A stretch of 64,000 bases of DNA from positions 496,001-560,000 of the forward strand of contig NZ_GL891980.1 in the NCBI RefSeq assembly GCF_000213555.1, read 5' to 3'. The notes below the pieces were generated by a model, which was given only the letters and a program-made list of their open reading frames with translations, did no database searches and was not told where the DNA came from. Source of the stretch: Dysgonomonas gadei ATCC BAA-286 (GTDB lineage: Bacteria; Bacteroidota; Bacteroidia; Bacteroidales; Dysgonomonadaceae). Positions within the stretch are counted from its first letter, which is position 1. Every line of letters starts with the position of its first letter. Shown one piece after another: positions 1 through 7,045 of the stretch. Made by a program: the position numbers and the translations under genes.

Positions 1-2
1 AA

Positions 3-719
3 GCAGATATACCTTACGACAACGTTCCGGGACAATGGGATGGGGTATATTTTTATCCCGAAAGTTACAACAACCAACTTGAAAATATAAATATACGGAA
101 TGCCACAAAAGGTATAACATTCCATGCATCAGATATACAATATAAAAAAGCGACCTTATTGAATGCAGTTGTACAAAACACATTGGAATATGGGGTATCA
201 GCTACAAACAGTAATATTGACGGGGGGAACTGCCTGTTTGTCAACTCGAAAGGAGCTGCATTGAATCTCAATGGAGGAAAATATTCATTCCTGCATTGTA
301 CTATCGCCAATTATTTCAGATGGTCGGCAAGGACCGTGGAAAGTCTGGTAATAAGCAATAGTAAAGAGACACCGCTAGCTCAATGTGACTTTATGAACTC
401 TATCATTTACGGTTCATTGAACAGAGAATTCTTAATGAATAGAAACGCTGACGCAGTCTACAATCATCAGTTCATAAACTGCCTGATAAAAGGTACGGAG
501 ATTTCAGACTCGCACTTTGAAAATATAATATGGAATAAAGACCCTCTATTCAAAGACTTAAATACGGAAGGTATCTATTCATACAACTTTGAGTTACAGG
601 AATCATCTCCGGCCATAGATAAAGCTGATAAAACATACTCAAAAGGATTACCTTTTGATTTGCGGGGTAAATCCCGTCAGGATTCCCCCGATATTGGTTG
701 TTATGAGCGGGTTAAGTAA
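3..719 (+). CDS. Secreted right-handed beta-helix / choice-of-anchor-Q type protein, C-terminal part (5' truncated)
   Basis: The frame is open from the window edge, so only about 238 C-terminal residues are visible and the start lies outside. The visible part has the short, regularly spaced hydrophobic strands and Asn-rich turns of a parallel beta-helix. It ends with SSPAIDKA, an FDLRGK segment and PDIGCYE, which is the pattern seen at the end of 'choice-of-anchor Q' surface proteins of Bacteroidota, where it normally reads AID.G..D..G..R....DIGAYE. Such proteins are exported; the ligand or polysaccharide substrate cannot be read from sequence. The gene overlaps the start of the next gene by 17 bp, which suggests co-transcription. 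The family is fairly certain; the function is unknown. Confidence 0.75.
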   Translation, partial: ADIPYDNVPGQWDGVYFYPESYNNQLENINIRNATKGITFHASDIQYKKATLLNAVVQNTLEYGVSATNSNIDGGNCLFVNSKGAALNLNGGKYSFLHCTIANYFRWSARTVESLVISNSKETPLAQCDFMNSIIYGSLNREFLMNRNADAVYNHQFINCLIKGTEISDSHFENIIWNKDPLFKDLNTEGIYSYNFELQESSPAIDKADKTYSKGLPFDLRGKSRQDSPDIGCYERVK

Positions 720-1758
720 ACGTTGGAGGATATTACAGGGCATTATATTGCTACTGATAATCAGTATGCAAGTGAATGCACAGGAAAATTTCCGTATCAT
801 GTTCTACAATGTAGAGAACATGTACGACATAAAAGACAACCCGGAGACAAACGATGACGACCTTACTCCAAGCGGTCAATTGCACTGGACAAGCTATCGG
901 TATTGGAAGAAACTGAACGATATAAGCACGGTAATATCATCTGTTGGTGACGATAGATACCCTCCTGCATTAGTCGGTATATGCGAAGTAGAAAATGATT
1001 CTGTACTGTTCGACCTTACCAGAAGAGCCGGATTAAGGAAACATAAGTATGAATATATAATCACCAACTCCAAAGATAACAGAGGGTCGAATACTGCCCT
1101 ACTCTATCAGCGGGACCAGATAAAGATAATAAGTAAAAGGTCTTATACCCCTACACTGGAATCAGACCCATCGAAAACAACGCGGGATATACTCCATGTT
1201 ACAGGGAAAGTCATTAACGATGAGATATTAGATATATTTGTTTGCCACTTCCCTTCACGGCGTGAGGGGATCAAAAGGACAAGACCCGACCGTATCCGGT
1301 GTGCAGAACTCTTGAGACTGAAAGCAGACAGCCTTTTCCGTATACGGAAGAAAGCGAATATAATTATTATGGGTGATTTCAACGACTATCCGAATGATAT
1401 AAGCCTATCCGAAAGTCTTGGTGCGCATAGCATCAAATCCCCGGTTACGGACAAAAACTTATACAATATGTTTTATCATCGTCTGGGCGAGAAAAATGCA
1501 GGTTCCTATAAATATAAGGGAAAGTGGAACTTTATAGATCAATTTATTATAAGTGGAAACCTGTTGAAACCCTCTTGTAAAATTTCGATAAAAGATAAAG
1601 ATGCACATATTTACTCTGCATCGTTCCTCTTGCACGATGATAATACAAAGTCCGGAGGTGGCGGACAGAAACCATTGCGTACTTACTCAGGATTTAAATA
1701 TCCGGGCGGGTACAGCGACCATCTACCAATCTATATGGATTTGATTATTAAAGACTAA
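703..1758 (+). CDS. Secreted endonuclease/exonuclease/phosphatase (EEP) family protein
   Basis: A 351-residue metal-dependent phosphodiesterase of the EEP (DNase I-like) superfamily. I chose the ATG at 703, which is followed by a hydrophobic segment (about residues 9-26, ending VNA-QEN) that looks like a signal peptide; an upstream TTG at 655 would add 16 non-signal residues. Superfamily motifs appear in order: FYNVENMYD just after the signal, ICEVEND (metal-binding Glu, about residue 93), a CHFPSR strand, GDFNDYP (about residue 224) and SDHLPIY near the C-terminus (catalytic Asp-His). The substrate could be nucleic acid, a phosphorylated sugar or a lipid headgroup. The start overlaps the upstream beta-helix gene and the stop is 4 bp before the next gene, so the three probably form one unit. 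Confidence 0.88.
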   Translation: MSGLSKRWRILQGIILLLIISMQVNAQENFRIMFYNVENMYDIKDNPETNDDDLTPSGQLHWTSYRYWKKLNDISTVISSVGDDRYPPALVGICEVENDSVLFDLTRRAGLRKHKYEYIITNSKDNRGSNTALLYQRDQIKIISKRSYTPTLESDPSKTTRDILHVTGKVINDEILDIFVCHFPSRREGIKRTRPDRIRCAELLRLKADSLFRIRKKANIIIMGDFNDYPNDISLSESLGAHSIKSPVTDKNLYNMFYHRLGEKNAGSYKYKGKWNFIDQFIISGNLLKPSCKISIKDKDAHIYSASFLLHDDNTKSGGGGQKPLRTYSGFKYPGGYSDHLPIYMDLIIKD

Positions 1759-1762
1759 AGAA

Positions 1763-2650
1763 ATGAAGCACGCCATACTGGTAACAGCATATAAGAATCC
1801 ACAGCAATTAAACGAACTGGTAGACTTCTTCGATGAAGACTATTCATTCTATATCCATATAGATAAGAAAAGCCGGATTACCGATTCTGATATTAAGATA
1901 CTGGAATCGAAGCCTGCCGTTAAGCTCGTATCGCGGGAATACAGAGTCAACTGGGGCAGCGTCGACCACCTCAAAGCAATCCTCCTTTTATCGAAGGAAT
2001 GCGCGAAAGACAAAGACATAGATTATGTCCACCTGATCACAGGACAGGATTTTCCTGTAAAGTCGCCGCAACAGATATCCGGTTATCTGAAAGAGAATCA
2101 TGGAACAGAGTATCTTTCGGCCAGGCCACTACCTATTAAAACCTGGATAGAAGGAGGACTTAACAGGGTTATATATTACAATCCATATGAGATTTTCAAT
2201 GCTAAAAGCTGGCAACGTTTGTTTATCAAAGCATTTGTACAGATGCAAAAGATTGTAGGATATAAGAGGGAATTACCATCCGAATTAAACAGTCTCTATG
2301 GAGGTTCAACCTATTGGACTCTTACACTTCCGGCAGTTGAATACTACCTCAGCTTTATCGATAAGCATCCGAATGTTCTCGAAACTTATAAATATACATT
2401 TTGTGCCGAAGAAATCTTTTTACATTCCATATTGATGAATTCTCCATTCAAAGAAAAGGTTGCAAAAAAGAACCTGAGATACATGTTATGGGAAAACAGG
2501 GACGGAGTATATCCTGCCAATCTGGACGAAAGGGATTTTGAGGACATTATCCGTTCAGAGGCGTTTTTCGCAAGAAAGTTCGAATACCCTGTATCCGGGA
2601 CATTACGGGACAAGCTAATTAGGTATTTATCAGGATCTAATAGCGATTAG
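1763..2650 (+). CDS. Core-2/I-branching beta-1,6-N-acetylglucosaminyltransferase family protein (GT14-like)
   Basis: A 295-residue cytoplasmic glycosyltransferase. The N-terminus MKHAILVTAYKNP, then YIHIDKKS, HLITGQDFPVKS (about residue 90) and CAEEIFLHSILMNSP (about residue 212) match the pattern of bacterial members of the Core-2/I-branching family, which add a sugar in beta-1,6 linkage to an acceptor glycan. There is no signal peptide or membrane segment. It follows the secreted EEP protein by 4 bp and probably shares its transcript, so it may belong to a surface-polysaccharide or protein-glycosylation locus that extends left of the window. Its 3' end overlaps the convergent MarR gene by 14 bp. 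Donor and acceptor are unknown. Confidence 0.85.
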   Translation: MKHAILVTAYKNPQQLNELVDFFDEDYSFYIHIDKKSRITDSDIKILESKPAVKLVSREYRVNWGSVDHLKAILLLSKECAKDKDIDYVHLITGQDFPVKSPQQISGYLKENHGTEYLSARPLPIKTWIEGGLNRVIYYNPYEIFNAKSWQRLFIKAFVQMQKIVGYKRELPSELNSLYGGSTYWTLTLPAVEYYLSFIDKHPNVLETYKYTFCAEEIFLHSILMNSPFKEKVAKKNLRYMLWENRDGVYPANLDERDFEDIIRSEAFFARKFEYPVSGTLRDKLIRYLSGSNSD

Positions 2651-3119
2651 AATCCTCCAAGGCCTCGCGTATATTGCCGAAAACAGCCGCCAACAGGAAA
2701 CGCACCTGCTTAAGCCCATCTTCGTCAATTCCTGCCAGAGCAGCATCCATGGTCTGATATACTGCTTTATTGGCCTTGTCTTTTATTGATTTACCAAGAT
2801 CCGTGAGGAATATATAATTGGAGCGCCGGTCTATAGTGGAGGCATTACGATAGACAAGATTTTGTTTAGCAAGATTATCGATCAGGCGTGTCATACTGGG
2901 CTTATCTTTAAATGTGGAATTACATAAGGTCTGTTGGGTAACGCCATCTTCGCGCCAAAGGAAAGCTAATACCGTCCATTGTTCGGGAGTAATATCGAGA
3001 CCTTCTTTACGAAGGTTGCGGTACATCATACGGTTAATAGCCATCGACACTTTTCCGTTGATGATAGGGAAGATAAGATCCTGATCTCCATCCAAGCTGA
3101 GTATTTCTTCATTTTCCAT
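2637..3119 (-). CDS. MarR family winged-helix transcriptional regulator
   Basis: A 160-residue protein with the MarR layout: an N-terminal dimerisation helix, then a winged helix-turn-helix (DITPEQWTVLAFLW, recognition helix around KDKPSMTRLIDNLAKQ, wing with STIDRRSNYIFLT) and a C-terminal helix pair. The conserved Asp-Arg-Arg of the wing is present. It probably binds DNA as a dimer and responds to a small ligand; the target is not evident. It sits divergently from the ribosomal operon with its own promoter, and its 3' end overlaps the end of the GT14-like gene by 14 bp, so the two transcripts are antisense over that stretch. Confidence 0.9.
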   Translation of the reverse strand: MENEEILSLDGDQDLIFPIINGKVSMAINRMMYRNLRKEGLDITPEQWTVLAFLWREDGVTQQTLCNSTFKDKPSMTRLIDNLAKQNLVYRNASTIDRRSNYIFLTDLGKSIKDKANKAVYQTMDAALAGIDEDGLKQVRFLLAAVFGNIREALEDSNRY

Positions 3120-3143
3120 TGACGGTTCCTCTTATATTGTATA

Positions 3144-3174
3144 CAAATGTAAGATAAGAAGTCCGCTTATCAAA
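3144..3174 (-). promoter_or_regulatory. Bacteroidota sigma-A promoter of the marR-type gene
   Basis: Read on the minus strand, a -33 TTTG (3171-3174) is followed after 19 bp by TACATTTG (3144-3151), which fits TAnnTTTG. The start codon at 3119 lies about 25 bp beyond. Confidence 0.7.
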
Positions 3175-3194
3175 GATTTTTTAAAGCTTTAGCA

Positions 3195-3225
3195 TTTGTT
3201 ATATAAATAAAAAGCTCTATCTTTG
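3195..3225 (+). promoter_or_regulatory. Bacteroidota sigma-A promoter of rpsF-rpsR-rplI
   Basis: TTTG at 3195-3198, a 19-bp spacer and TATCTTTG at 3218-3225: a textbook -33/-7 pair. The 5' UTR to rpsF would be about 40 nt. This promoter is back-to-back with that of the divergent MarR gene; the two -33 boxes are about 20 bp apart. Confidence 0.78.
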
Positions 3226-3272
3226 CACCTCATTTGCAAAAATGACATGTTTAATTTATAATTATTTAATTT

Positions 3273-3629
3273 ATGAACAATTACGAAACCGTTTTCATTT
3301 TGACTCCCGTTTTGTCTGATGTACAGATGAAGGAAGCGGTAGAAAAATTCAAGACTATTTTGACCAATGAAGGGGCGAAAATAGTAAATGAAGAAAACTG
3401 GGGACTTCGCAAACTGGCTTATCCAATCCAGAAGAAATCCACCGGTTTTTATGCGATGTTAGAGTTTGAAGCTGATCCGGCTGTTATCGCTAAACTAGAA
3501 ATCAACTTCCGCCGCGACGAACGTGTTATCCGCTTCCTGACTTTCCGCCAGGATAAGTTTGCACACCAGTACGCAGAAAAGAGAAGAAATCTAAAATCAC
3601 CTAAAAAAGAAGAAGTAAAGGAGAACTAA
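3273..3629 (+). CDS. rpsF: 30S ribosomal protein S6
   Basis: A 118-residue protein of usual S6 length. It starts MNNYETVFILTP, contains the NWGLRKLAYPIQKK strand-turn and ends its core with DERVIRFLTFR, all hallmarks of S6, which binds 16S rRNA in the platform as a heterodimer with S18. The C-terminus is short and Lys/Glu-rich. rpsR follows after 3 bp and rplI after that, the order found throughout Bacteroidales. In other bacteria this operon is often controlled by binding of the S6-S18 complex to its own leader; I could not recognise that structure in the roughly 40-nt leader. Confidence 0.98.
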   Translation: MNNYETVFILTPVLSDVQMKEAVEKFKTILTNEGAKIVNEENWGLRKLAYPIQKKSTGFYAMLEFEADPAVIAKLEINFRRDERVIRFLTFRQDKFAHQYAEKRRNLKSPKKEEVKEN

Positions 3630-3632
3630 ATT

Positions 3633-3899
3633 ATGGCACAGCAATCAGAAATCAGATATTTGACTCCGCCTTCAGTTGATGTCAAGAAAAAGAAGTACTG
3701 CCGTTTCAAAAAGAACGGTATTAAGTATATTGACTATAAAGACCCTGAGTTTTTGAAGAAATTCCTTAACGAACAGGGAAAAATCCTTCCTCGCCGTATT
3801 ACCGGAACATCTCTGAAATTCCAACGTCGTGTTGCACAAGCTGTAAAAAGAGCCCGTCACCTAGCTTTGCTTCCTTACGTTACAGACTTAATGAAATAA
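3633..3899 (+). CDS. rpsR: 30S ribosomal protein S18
   Basis: An 88-residue basic protein. The KKYCRFKKNGIKYIDYKD segment, ILPRRITGTSLKFQRRVAQ and RARHLALLPYV are the conserved S18 core that contacts 16S rRNA and pairs with S6. It is the middle gene of rpsF-rpsR-rplI with 3 bp upstream and 19 bp downstream spacing. The downstream spacer contains AAAAGGAGGAAAAAG just before rplI, one of the few strong Shine-Dalgarno sequences in the window. Confidence 0.98.
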   Translation: MAQQSEIRYLTPPSVDVKKKKYCRFKKNGIKYIDYKDPEFLKKFLNEQGKILPRRITGTSLKFQRRVAQAVKRARHLALLPYVTDLMK

Positions 3900-3918
3900 T
3901 AAAAAGGAGGAAAAAGAA

Positions 3919-4362
3919 ATGCAAGTTATATTAAAAGAAGACATCCTTAACTTAGGATATAAAGATGAAGTCGTAACTGTGAAAGACGGTTATGGACGTA
4001 ATTACCTTATACCTCAAGGTAAAGCTGTGATAGCATCAGAGTCTGCAAAGAAAGTTTTGGCTGAAAACATGAAGCAACGCGCTCACAAACTTGAGAAAAT
4101 CAAGAAAGACGCAGAAGCTTTGGCTGCCAAACTTGACGGCGTATCACTTACTATCGGAGCAAAAACAAGTTCTACCGGTACTATATTTGGTTCGGTTACT
4201 AATATTCAAATAGCTGAGGCTCTTGAAAAATTAGGTTACAATGTAGACCGTAAAGTGATCATCATCAAAGATGCAGTAAAAGAAGTAGGTACTTACAAAG
4301 CAACAGCTAAGCTTCACAAAGAAGTTTCTGTAGAAATTCCTTTCGAAGTAGTTTCTGAATAA
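3919..4362 (+). CDS. rplI: 50S ribosomal protein L9
   Basis: A 147-residue protein, normal for L9. The N-terminal domain (MQVILKEDILNLG, then the GYGRNYLIPQGKAV signature of L9) binds 23S rRNA at the base of the L1 stalk. A long connecting helix (about residues 45-75) and a C-terminal domain (SVTNIQIAEALEKLG) follow. A Shine-Dalgarno-like AAGGAGGA lies about 10 nt before the ATG. This is the last gene of the operon; a strong intrinsic terminator follows 18 bp after the stop. Confidence 0.98.
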   Translation: MQVILKEDILNLGYKDEVVTVKDGYGRNYLIPQGKAVIASESAKKVLAENMKQRAHKLEKIKKDAEALAAKLDGVSLTIGAKTSSTGTIFGSVTNIQIAEALEKLGYNVDRKVIIIKDAVKEVGTYKATAKLHKEVSVEIPFEVVSE

Positions 4363-4380
4363 GATACCGTTAAATATAGA

Positions 4381-4413
4381 AAAGAGAGTTGTTTATCGAC
4401 AACTCTCTTTTTA
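4381..4413 (+). terminator. Intrinsic terminator of the rpsF-rpsR-rplI operon
   Basis: A 12-bp perfect stem (4381-4392 with 4399-4410; core GAGAGTTGT/ACAACTCTC) with a 6-nt loop, running into a T-rich tract. Confidence 0.9.
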
Positions 4414-4489
4414 CTTTTACCAAGCCTTAACAAAATATAAAAGATAAATATTATCTTTATAAACTAACTATTAATAATAAATACAACTT

Positions 4490-4894
4490 ATGAAAAATTT
4501 AACAAAAACTACCCTTGGCATTATTGCTATTGTATTCATTTCTTCGTTTTTAACCCAATGTAGCGATGCAAAAAATGCTGCTGTCACAAAGTTTCTGGAA
4601 GTTACCGCTGAACAACTAAACAAACAGGCTCCAATCCAAATGGGAAATGGTTTGACTATGGAAAAAGTTTCTGTTGAGGAAAACAAAACATTAAAATACA
4701 ACATCCTTGTTGCAGACGAAATGGCTGGTCTGATAAATGTTACGGACGGAAAAGACGCTGCTATAAATTTAATCAAAGGTTTGCCTGAATTTGAACAAAT
4801 CAAAACATTTGAGGTAACAATTGTTTATTCCTATTACGATTCCAGCAAGAAAGTTTTAGGTGAGATAAAAATTACTCCGGAGGACTATAAATAA
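4490..4894 (+). CDS. Small lipoprotein of unknown function (family A, copy 1)
   Basis: A 134-residue exported lipoprotein. The first 23 residues form a signal peptide and the lipobox LTQC places the lipidated Cys at residue 24, followed by SDAKN. The mature part is about 110 residues: an N-terminal helix (LEVTAEQLNKQAPIQMGNG), strands around TLKYNILV and TFEVTIVYSYYD, and the end IKITPEDYK. The protein at 51,912-52,313 has the same layout: lipobox, a helix with LSEEANTKCP, a strand TIRYYHTL, a strand NVTMQYEY and the end IIEPKEYK. I therefore regard the two as diverged paralogues. The short GG-leader peptide gene follows 217 bp downstream on the same strand. The function is unknown, and a link to the peptide is only positional. 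Confidence 0.8.
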   Translation: MKNLTKTTLGIIAIVFISSFLTQCSDAKNAAVTKFLEVTAEQLNKQAPIQMGNGLTMEKVSVEENKTLKYNILVADEMAGLINVTDGKDAAINLIKGLPEFEQIKTFEVTIVYSYYDSSKKVLGEIKITPEDYK

Positions 4895-5111
4895 AAGTCT
4901 TGACCCCTCATATAATAAAGAGGCTGTCCAAAAAGTAATTTTATCTCTCCGAGAATTGAATATTTGAAAACAATCTCAGATAACACTCTTATTCTAATAT
5001 CAATATGACACACCAATAGGTTAAATAAATATAATTTAACAGAAATAACGCACAATAATTAACTTAAAAAGAATACATTTATAATGTATAATTAACAAAA
5101 AAAATAACCTT

Positions 5112-5288
5112 ATGGAAAAAGAATTAACTACACTAAATGAGACAAGTGAGTTCAAAGAACTTACAAAAGAGGAAATGGCTGCTATTAATGGAGGATACGC
5201 TATCGGGGACTACTTAAAAGATTTATATGAATCTGCTGGGGCTGCTGTTGCGGCTGGAGCTGCGGCTGGAGCTGCGGCTATTCGTTAA
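5112..5288 (+). CDS. Short double-glycine-leader (bacteriocin-type) secreted peptide precursor
   Basis: A 58-codon gene starting at the ATG at 5112 after an A-rich stretch. Residues 1-28 resemble a bacteriocin-type leader: acidic and Leu-containing, then LTKEEMAAINGG with Gly27-Gly28. This fits the L..EE...I.GG pattern cut by C39 peptidase domains of ABC exporters. The predicted mature part is 30 residues: YAIGDYLKDLYES, then an almost pure Ala/Gly stretch (residues 42-56) containing GAAAG, a GxxxG helix-packing motif. There are no Cys, Ser or Thr clusters, so lanthipeptide-type modification is unlikely. Two hairpins follow the stop codon. No exporter, C39 peptidase or modification enzyme lies in the window. 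Coding status rests on the leader pattern and the placement of the terminators; function is inferred. Confidence 0.72.
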   Translation: MEKELTTLNETSEFKELTKEEMAAINGGYAIGDYLKDLYESAGAAVAAGAAAGAAAIR

Positions 5289-5314
5289 AATTCATTTTTA
5301 GTTTCAAAAAAAAT

Positions 5315-5341
5315 CTGTCCGATTTCCGATTATCCGGACAG
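5315..5341 (+). terminator. Hairpin directly after the GG-leader peptide gene
   Basis: A 7-bp stem CTGTCCG/CGGACAG (5315-5321 with 5335-5341) with a 13-nt loop. An A-run precedes it and no U-run follows, so it is weaker as a terminator than the next hairpin and may instead protect the 3' end of the short mRNA. Confidence 0.5.
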
Positions 5342-5353
5342 TCTCATTATAAG

Positions 5354-5390
5354 AAGCCGAAAGACAAAACATAGTCTTTCGGCTTTTTCA
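5354..5390 (+). terminator. Intrinsic terminator of the peptide transcript
   Basis: A perfect 12-bp stem AAGCCGAAAGAC/GTCTTTCGGCTT (5354-5365 with 5374-5385) with an 8-nt loop, then TTT. A terminator this strong 66 bp after a 58-codon frame supports the frame being a real, separately terminated gene. Confidence 0.88.
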
Positions 5391-5439
5391 TATAAATAAT
5401 GTGGATGGAGAGCTATTTCGATAATAATTGTTTGTTTTG

Positions 5440-5795
5440 GACAAATACTTTATCTATGTATATATGACTTTTAGCCGATAGCTCTTTGACAGATTGATAT
5501 GAGGATTTAAAGATTCAAGGTTTAATGATTTAAAAATTGAAAATATGTAAGAAGCTGTAACTTTTGTTACCTTTTAACAAGTAGTAAGTAAACAGTTACA
5601 AATAGACAAGATACAAGTTGTTAACTGCTAACTGAATAGTGTTACTCCTGTTACTTTTTAACCAAATATGGTTAACAAATGCAAATACAACAATGAAAAA
5701 GCAGTAAAAAAAAGTGTCAGATCTGTCAGATTTTAACTATACATAGTTAATAAATACAAATAAGGCCAATAGTTGAAATTCCCGATTTTCGTGCG
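5440..5795 (+). repeat. Dispersed intergenic repeat, copy A (upstream of gnd)
   Basis: The copy starts around CTTTATCTATG and continues TTTTAGCCGATAGC, GCTCTTTGACA (boxA-like), GTAACTTTTGTTACC, CAAGTTGTTAACTGC and GTCAGATCTGTCAG, then a TTAATAAATACAAAT tail. The same blocks occur in the same order at 38.5-39.5 kb, and the beginning also at 43.8 kb and, inverted, at 48.8 kb. No open frame is present. The rest of the gap to gnd (5,796-6,146) is AT-rich and otherwise unremarkable, except for a near-consensus -7 box TAACTTCG at 6034-6041. Confidence 0.75.
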
Positions 5796-6146
5796 CTTGC
5801 TCTAATTAATAATTGCTTCTTGCTACTTTGTTACCTTTTTGCGCCTTAGCATCTTTGTGCGAGGATACTGTTTACTGAAAACTGTTAACCATAAACAATA
5901 AAAATACAGCGCAAAACAAAATAGATAAAAACTATATCTAATTTCCCTTTATAATCCTCTGATTTTCAATATAGGCTATTCGATTACATAAGAAAAAAGC
6001 AATCCTTTTTAACTTAAAATCATAAAAAAATAGTAACTTCGTACGGTTTAAAAGATTAATTATCAAAATCTTTTCAGACACTAAATAACAAATAGGTCTG
6101 CGACCTTTACTTGTTTATATTATAAAAATCAAAAATAGAAGCTAAT

Positions 6147-7043
6147 ATGAAAATCGGATTTGTAGGATTAGGCAAAATGGGCGGTAAAATGGTAGAGCGC
6201 CTGTTGAATCATGGACACGAAGTAGTTGCTTACAACTTAACTCAAAAAGAAATAGATGAAGTAGCTTCAAAAGGAGCTATACCGGCTTCCAGCCTGAAAG
6301 ACCTTGTGAGTAAATTGGATGGGCGCAAATTGGTGTGGTTAATGGTTCCTGCCGGTAAACCTGTGGACGGAAACATTGCCGAACTGCTTACATTACTTAA
6401 TCCAAACGATATAATTGTAGACGGTGGCAACAGCTACTGGAGAGAAACTGTAGAACGTGGAAAGAAGGTAAAAGAACACGGAATTCATTACCTCGATTGT
6501 GGCACAAGTGGTGGCGTATGGGGACTTCAGAACGGATACTGCCTGATGTATGGTGGTGACAAGGAAGCCTGTGACTTCGCCGAACCGATCTTTAAAAGTC
6601 TTGCCCCAGAAAACGGCTACATGCGCTGCGGCGAAAGCGGTTCCGGCCATATGGTAAAAATGGTGCACAATGGAATCGAATATGGCATGATGCAGGCATA
6701 TGCGGAAGGATTTGAGATAATGAAAAATTCACCATACAATGTAGACTTAGAAAAAGTTTCCCGTGTATGGATGGAAGGTTCGGTTGTCCGCTCATGGTTG
6801 CTCGAACTGATCGGTAATGCACTTGAAGGAAACGAAAATCTGGATGGCATCAAAGATTATGTAGCCGATAGCGGCGAAGGTCGTTGGACTGTACAGACAG
6901 CTATGGATTTTGATGTTCCGGCACACGTTATCACAGCTTCACTTTTCACCCGTTTCGAGTCGAGACAGGAATCGTCTTATGCAATGAAATTACTGGCAGC
7001 TATGAGGAATCAGTTTGGCGGCCATGAAATAAAGAAAGACTAA
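6147..7043 (+). CDS. gnd: 6-phosphogluconate dehydrogenase, decarboxylating (short form)
   Basis: A 298-residue cytosolic enzyme that oxidises and decarboxylates 6-phosphogluconate to ribulose 5-phosphate. The Rossmann motif GFVGLGKMGGKM is at the N-terminus. DGGNSYWRE, the substrate-binding DCGTSGGVWGL (about residue 118) and KMVHNGIEYGMMQAYAEG with the catalytic Lys-x-x-x-Asn follow. At about 300 residues it belongs to the short (YqeC/GndA-like) group rather than the 470-residue E. coli form; short forms often prefer NAD+, which I infer but cannot show. It is first of gnd-zwf-pgl, all steps of the oxidative pentose phosphate pathway. The gap to zwf (90 bp) holds a palindromic repeat. Confidence 0.95.
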   Translation: MKIGFVGLGKMGGKMVERLLNHGHEVVAYNLTQKEIDEVASKGAIPASSLKDLVSKLDGRKLVWLMVPAGKPVDGNIAELLTLLNPNDIIVDGGNSYWRETVERGKKVKEHGIHYLDCGTSGGVWGLQNGYCLMYGGDKEACDFAEPIFKSLAPENGYMRCGESGSGHMVKMVHNGIEYGMMQAYAEGFEIMKNSPYNVDLEKVSRVWMEGSVVRSWLLELIGNALEGNENLDGIKDYVADSGEGRWTVQTAMDFDVPAHVITASLFTRFESRQESSYAMKLLAAMRNQFGGHEIKKD

Positions 7044-7045
7044 CT

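Larger units (their letters stand above)
4920..5345. repeat. Short inverted repeat flanking the GG-leader peptide gene
   Basis: GAGGCTGTCC at 4920-4929 and GGACAGTCTC at 5336-5345 are inverted copies matching at 9 of 10 positions, about 405 bp apart and enclosing only the peptide gene. The left copy continues AAAAAGT, which resembles ends of Bacteroidota insertion sequences as I remember them. The right copy is part of a hairpin, so the match could be coincidental. No target-site duplication was identified. Confidence 0.35.
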
